Assembly: GCA_039725955.1 (NCBI GenBank)
Contig: CP091034.1
Location: 310,001-374,000 of the forward strand
DNA: 64,000 nt
Direction: 5' to 3'
DNA from: Sinorhizobium sp. B11
GTDB lineage: Bacteria > Pseudomonadota > Alphaproteobacteria > Rhizobiales > Rhizobiaceae
The notes under the pieces were generated by a model. The model saw only the letters and a list, made by a program, of their open reading frames with translations, searched no databases and was not told where the DNA came from. Shown here piece by piece: positions 63,087 to 64,000 of the stretch (the stretch's first letter is position 1; each line of letters opens with the position of its first letter). The translations under genes were made by a program, and so were the position numbers.

Positions 63087-64000
63087 TCGCAAACCATCGT
63101 TCGATGAAGGTCTCGTAGATCGCCGTCAGCGTCTCCAGATCTGCAACGGCGACGCGTTCGTCGACCATGTGCATGGTCTGGCCGACAAGGCCGAATTCCA
63201 CGACCGGGCAATAGTCCTTGATGAAGCGCGCGTCCGAAGTGCCGCCCGTTGTCGAGAGCGCCGGCGATGCGCCGGTGATGGCTTCGACTGCGGAGGAAAG
63301 CGAGGCGATCAGCGCATTGTTGCGTGTCAGGAAGACATGGCTCGGGCGATCCGCCCATATGATCTCGTATTTCACCGGCTCGCGGCCCGGCCGCAATGCA
63401 CCGTCTGCGGCTGCCACATTGAGCCGCCTGATGATCTCGGCCTGCAGCGTATCGGCCGTCCACGTATCGTTGAAGCGGATATTGAAGCTCGCGGAAGCCT
63501 TGGCCGGAATGACGTTGGTCGCCGGATTGCCGACATCGATGGTCGTCACTTCGAGGTTGGACGGCTGGAAATCGTCGGTCCCGGCGTCGAACGGTGGGTC
63601 CATCAGCGCCTGCGTCAGCTGCAGCATCCCTCGCACCGGATTGTCAGCAAGATGTGGATAGGCGGCATGGCCCTGCACGCCATGCACGATGATCTTGCCG
63701 GAGAGGGAGCCGCGTCGGCCGATCTTGATCATGTCGCCAAGTTTGTTGGGATTGGTCGGCTCGCCGACCACGCAGGCATCCCAGGTCTCGCCGCGTTCGG
63801 CTGCCCATTGCAGAAGCTTGATCGTACCGTTGATCGACGGGCCTTCCTCGTCGCCTGTGATCAGGAAGGAAATCGAGCCCTTCGGCGGGCCATGTCTTTC
63901 GACATGGCGGGCAACGGCTGCTGCAAAGCAGGCAACGCCTCCCTTCATGTCCACTGCGCCACGGCCGAAAAGCTCGCCATCGGCGATCTCGGCGGCAAAG
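63073..64000 (-). CDS. dapE: Succinyl-diaminopimelate desuccinylase, 5' end cut by the window
   Basis: Zinc-dependent M20 peptidase-family enzyme that makes LL-diaminopimelate for lysine and cell-wall synthesis. About 309 residues are visible; the N-terminal part lies beyond base 64000. The visible part runs from [20 protein letters not shown] (metal-ligand Asp) through [20 protein letters not shown] (catalytic Glu pair) and the dimerisation domain to a final [11 protein letters not shown] with MHMVDERV (His ligand). The order of ligands matches DapE rather than ArgE. It is on the minus strand next to the hypothetical membrane gene. Confidence 0.93.
   Translation of the reverse strand, partial: FAAEIADGELFGRGAVDMKGGVACFAAAVARHVERHGPPKGSISFLITGDEEGPSINGTIKLLQWAAERGETWDACVVGEPTNPNKLGDMIKIGRRGSLSGKIIVHGVQGHAAYPHLADNPVRGMLQLTQALMDPPFDAGTDDFQPSNLEVTTIDVGNPATNVIPAKASASFNIRFNDTWTADTLQAEIIRRLNVAAADGALRPGREPVKYEIIWADRPSHVFLTRNNALIASLSSAVEAITGASPALSTTGGTSDARFIKDYCPVVEFGLVGQTMHMVDERVAVADLETLTAIYETFIERWFANAGL

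Overview
The window is a gene-dense, GC-rich stretch of chromosome from an alphaproteobacterium of the Rhizobium/Agrobacterium/Sinorhizobium group. Four things point there: the gene order (rpsT-dnaA; tsaB-rimI-mur-olsA-miaB-phoH-ybeY-corC-lnt-praR-metK-trmB; glnD-mutS-tme-olsB; lptC-lptA-lptB-rpoN-hpf-ptsN), ornithine-lipid acyltransferases of the OlsA and OlsB types, a PraR/PhrR-type regulator, and a RIME-like intergenic repeat. It holds about 63 protein genes, all apparently intact except the two cut by the window edges. I found no rRNA, tRNA, CRISPR array, phage or insertion sequence.

Layout. 1-3.5 kb: end of an enoyl-CoA hydratase gene, rpsT, a roughly 860-base regulatory gap, and dnaA. 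3.6-6.8 kb: an accessory cassette of a saccharopine-dehydrogenase-like enzyme, a LysR regulator and an EamA exporter, closed by the RIME-like repeat. 6.8-9.8 kb: rph, a VOC protein, rdgB and hemW on the minus strand. 10-13.9 kb: heat-shock genes hrcA, grpE, hsp20 and a DUF1150 gene, with a nucleoside hydrolase between them. 14-27.5 kb: a long minus-strand block for translation, tRNA modification, envelope and metal regulation, ending upstream in NifU-like, universal stress protein and trpS genes. 27.5-28.6 kb: two small genes (a VOC protein and an M15-type peptidase) between trpS and murJ. 28.6-36.2 kb: mutS, a 91-residue orphan, glnD and murJ. 36.4-45.2 kb: NADP-malic enzyme, a second VOC-domain gene, olsB, a hybrid histidine kinase, lspA and two RNA methyltransferases. 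45.3-48 kb: CoxG-like and GNAT genes facing lapA-ihfB-sppA. 48.1-53.4 kb: LPS transport genes lptC-lptA-lptB, then rpoN, hpf and ptsN. 53.5-60 kb: two chemoreceptors, one membrane-bound and one soluble with a globin sensor, flanking rbsK and rmuC. 60-64 kb: def-fmt-truA, an unknown membrane protein and the 3' part of dapE.

How the genes work together. Several nitrogen regulators lie in one window: GlnD (PII uridylylation), RpoN (sigma-54) and PtsN (PTS-Ntr). Both ornithine-lipid acyltransferases are present, about 16 kb apart. The heat-shock block appears doubly regulated: grpE and hsp20 each have an RpoH-type promoter with the same 17-base spacing, and the hsp20 leader can fold into a two-hairpin ROSE-type RNA thermometer. 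The gap upstream of dnaA holds a tight cluster of GANTC sites (the target of the CcrM methylase of alphaproteobacteria) and a branched inverted repeat that could form in the dnaA leader.

Limits. This is mostly core chromosome, and I see no defence system, biosynthetic cluster or other large unknown system. The least explained signals are regulatory: the dnaA upstream region, the hsp20 leader, a CtrA-type box before the globin-coupled receptor, and a degenerate receiver domain in the hybrid kinase. All promoter and RNA-structure calls were made by eye.
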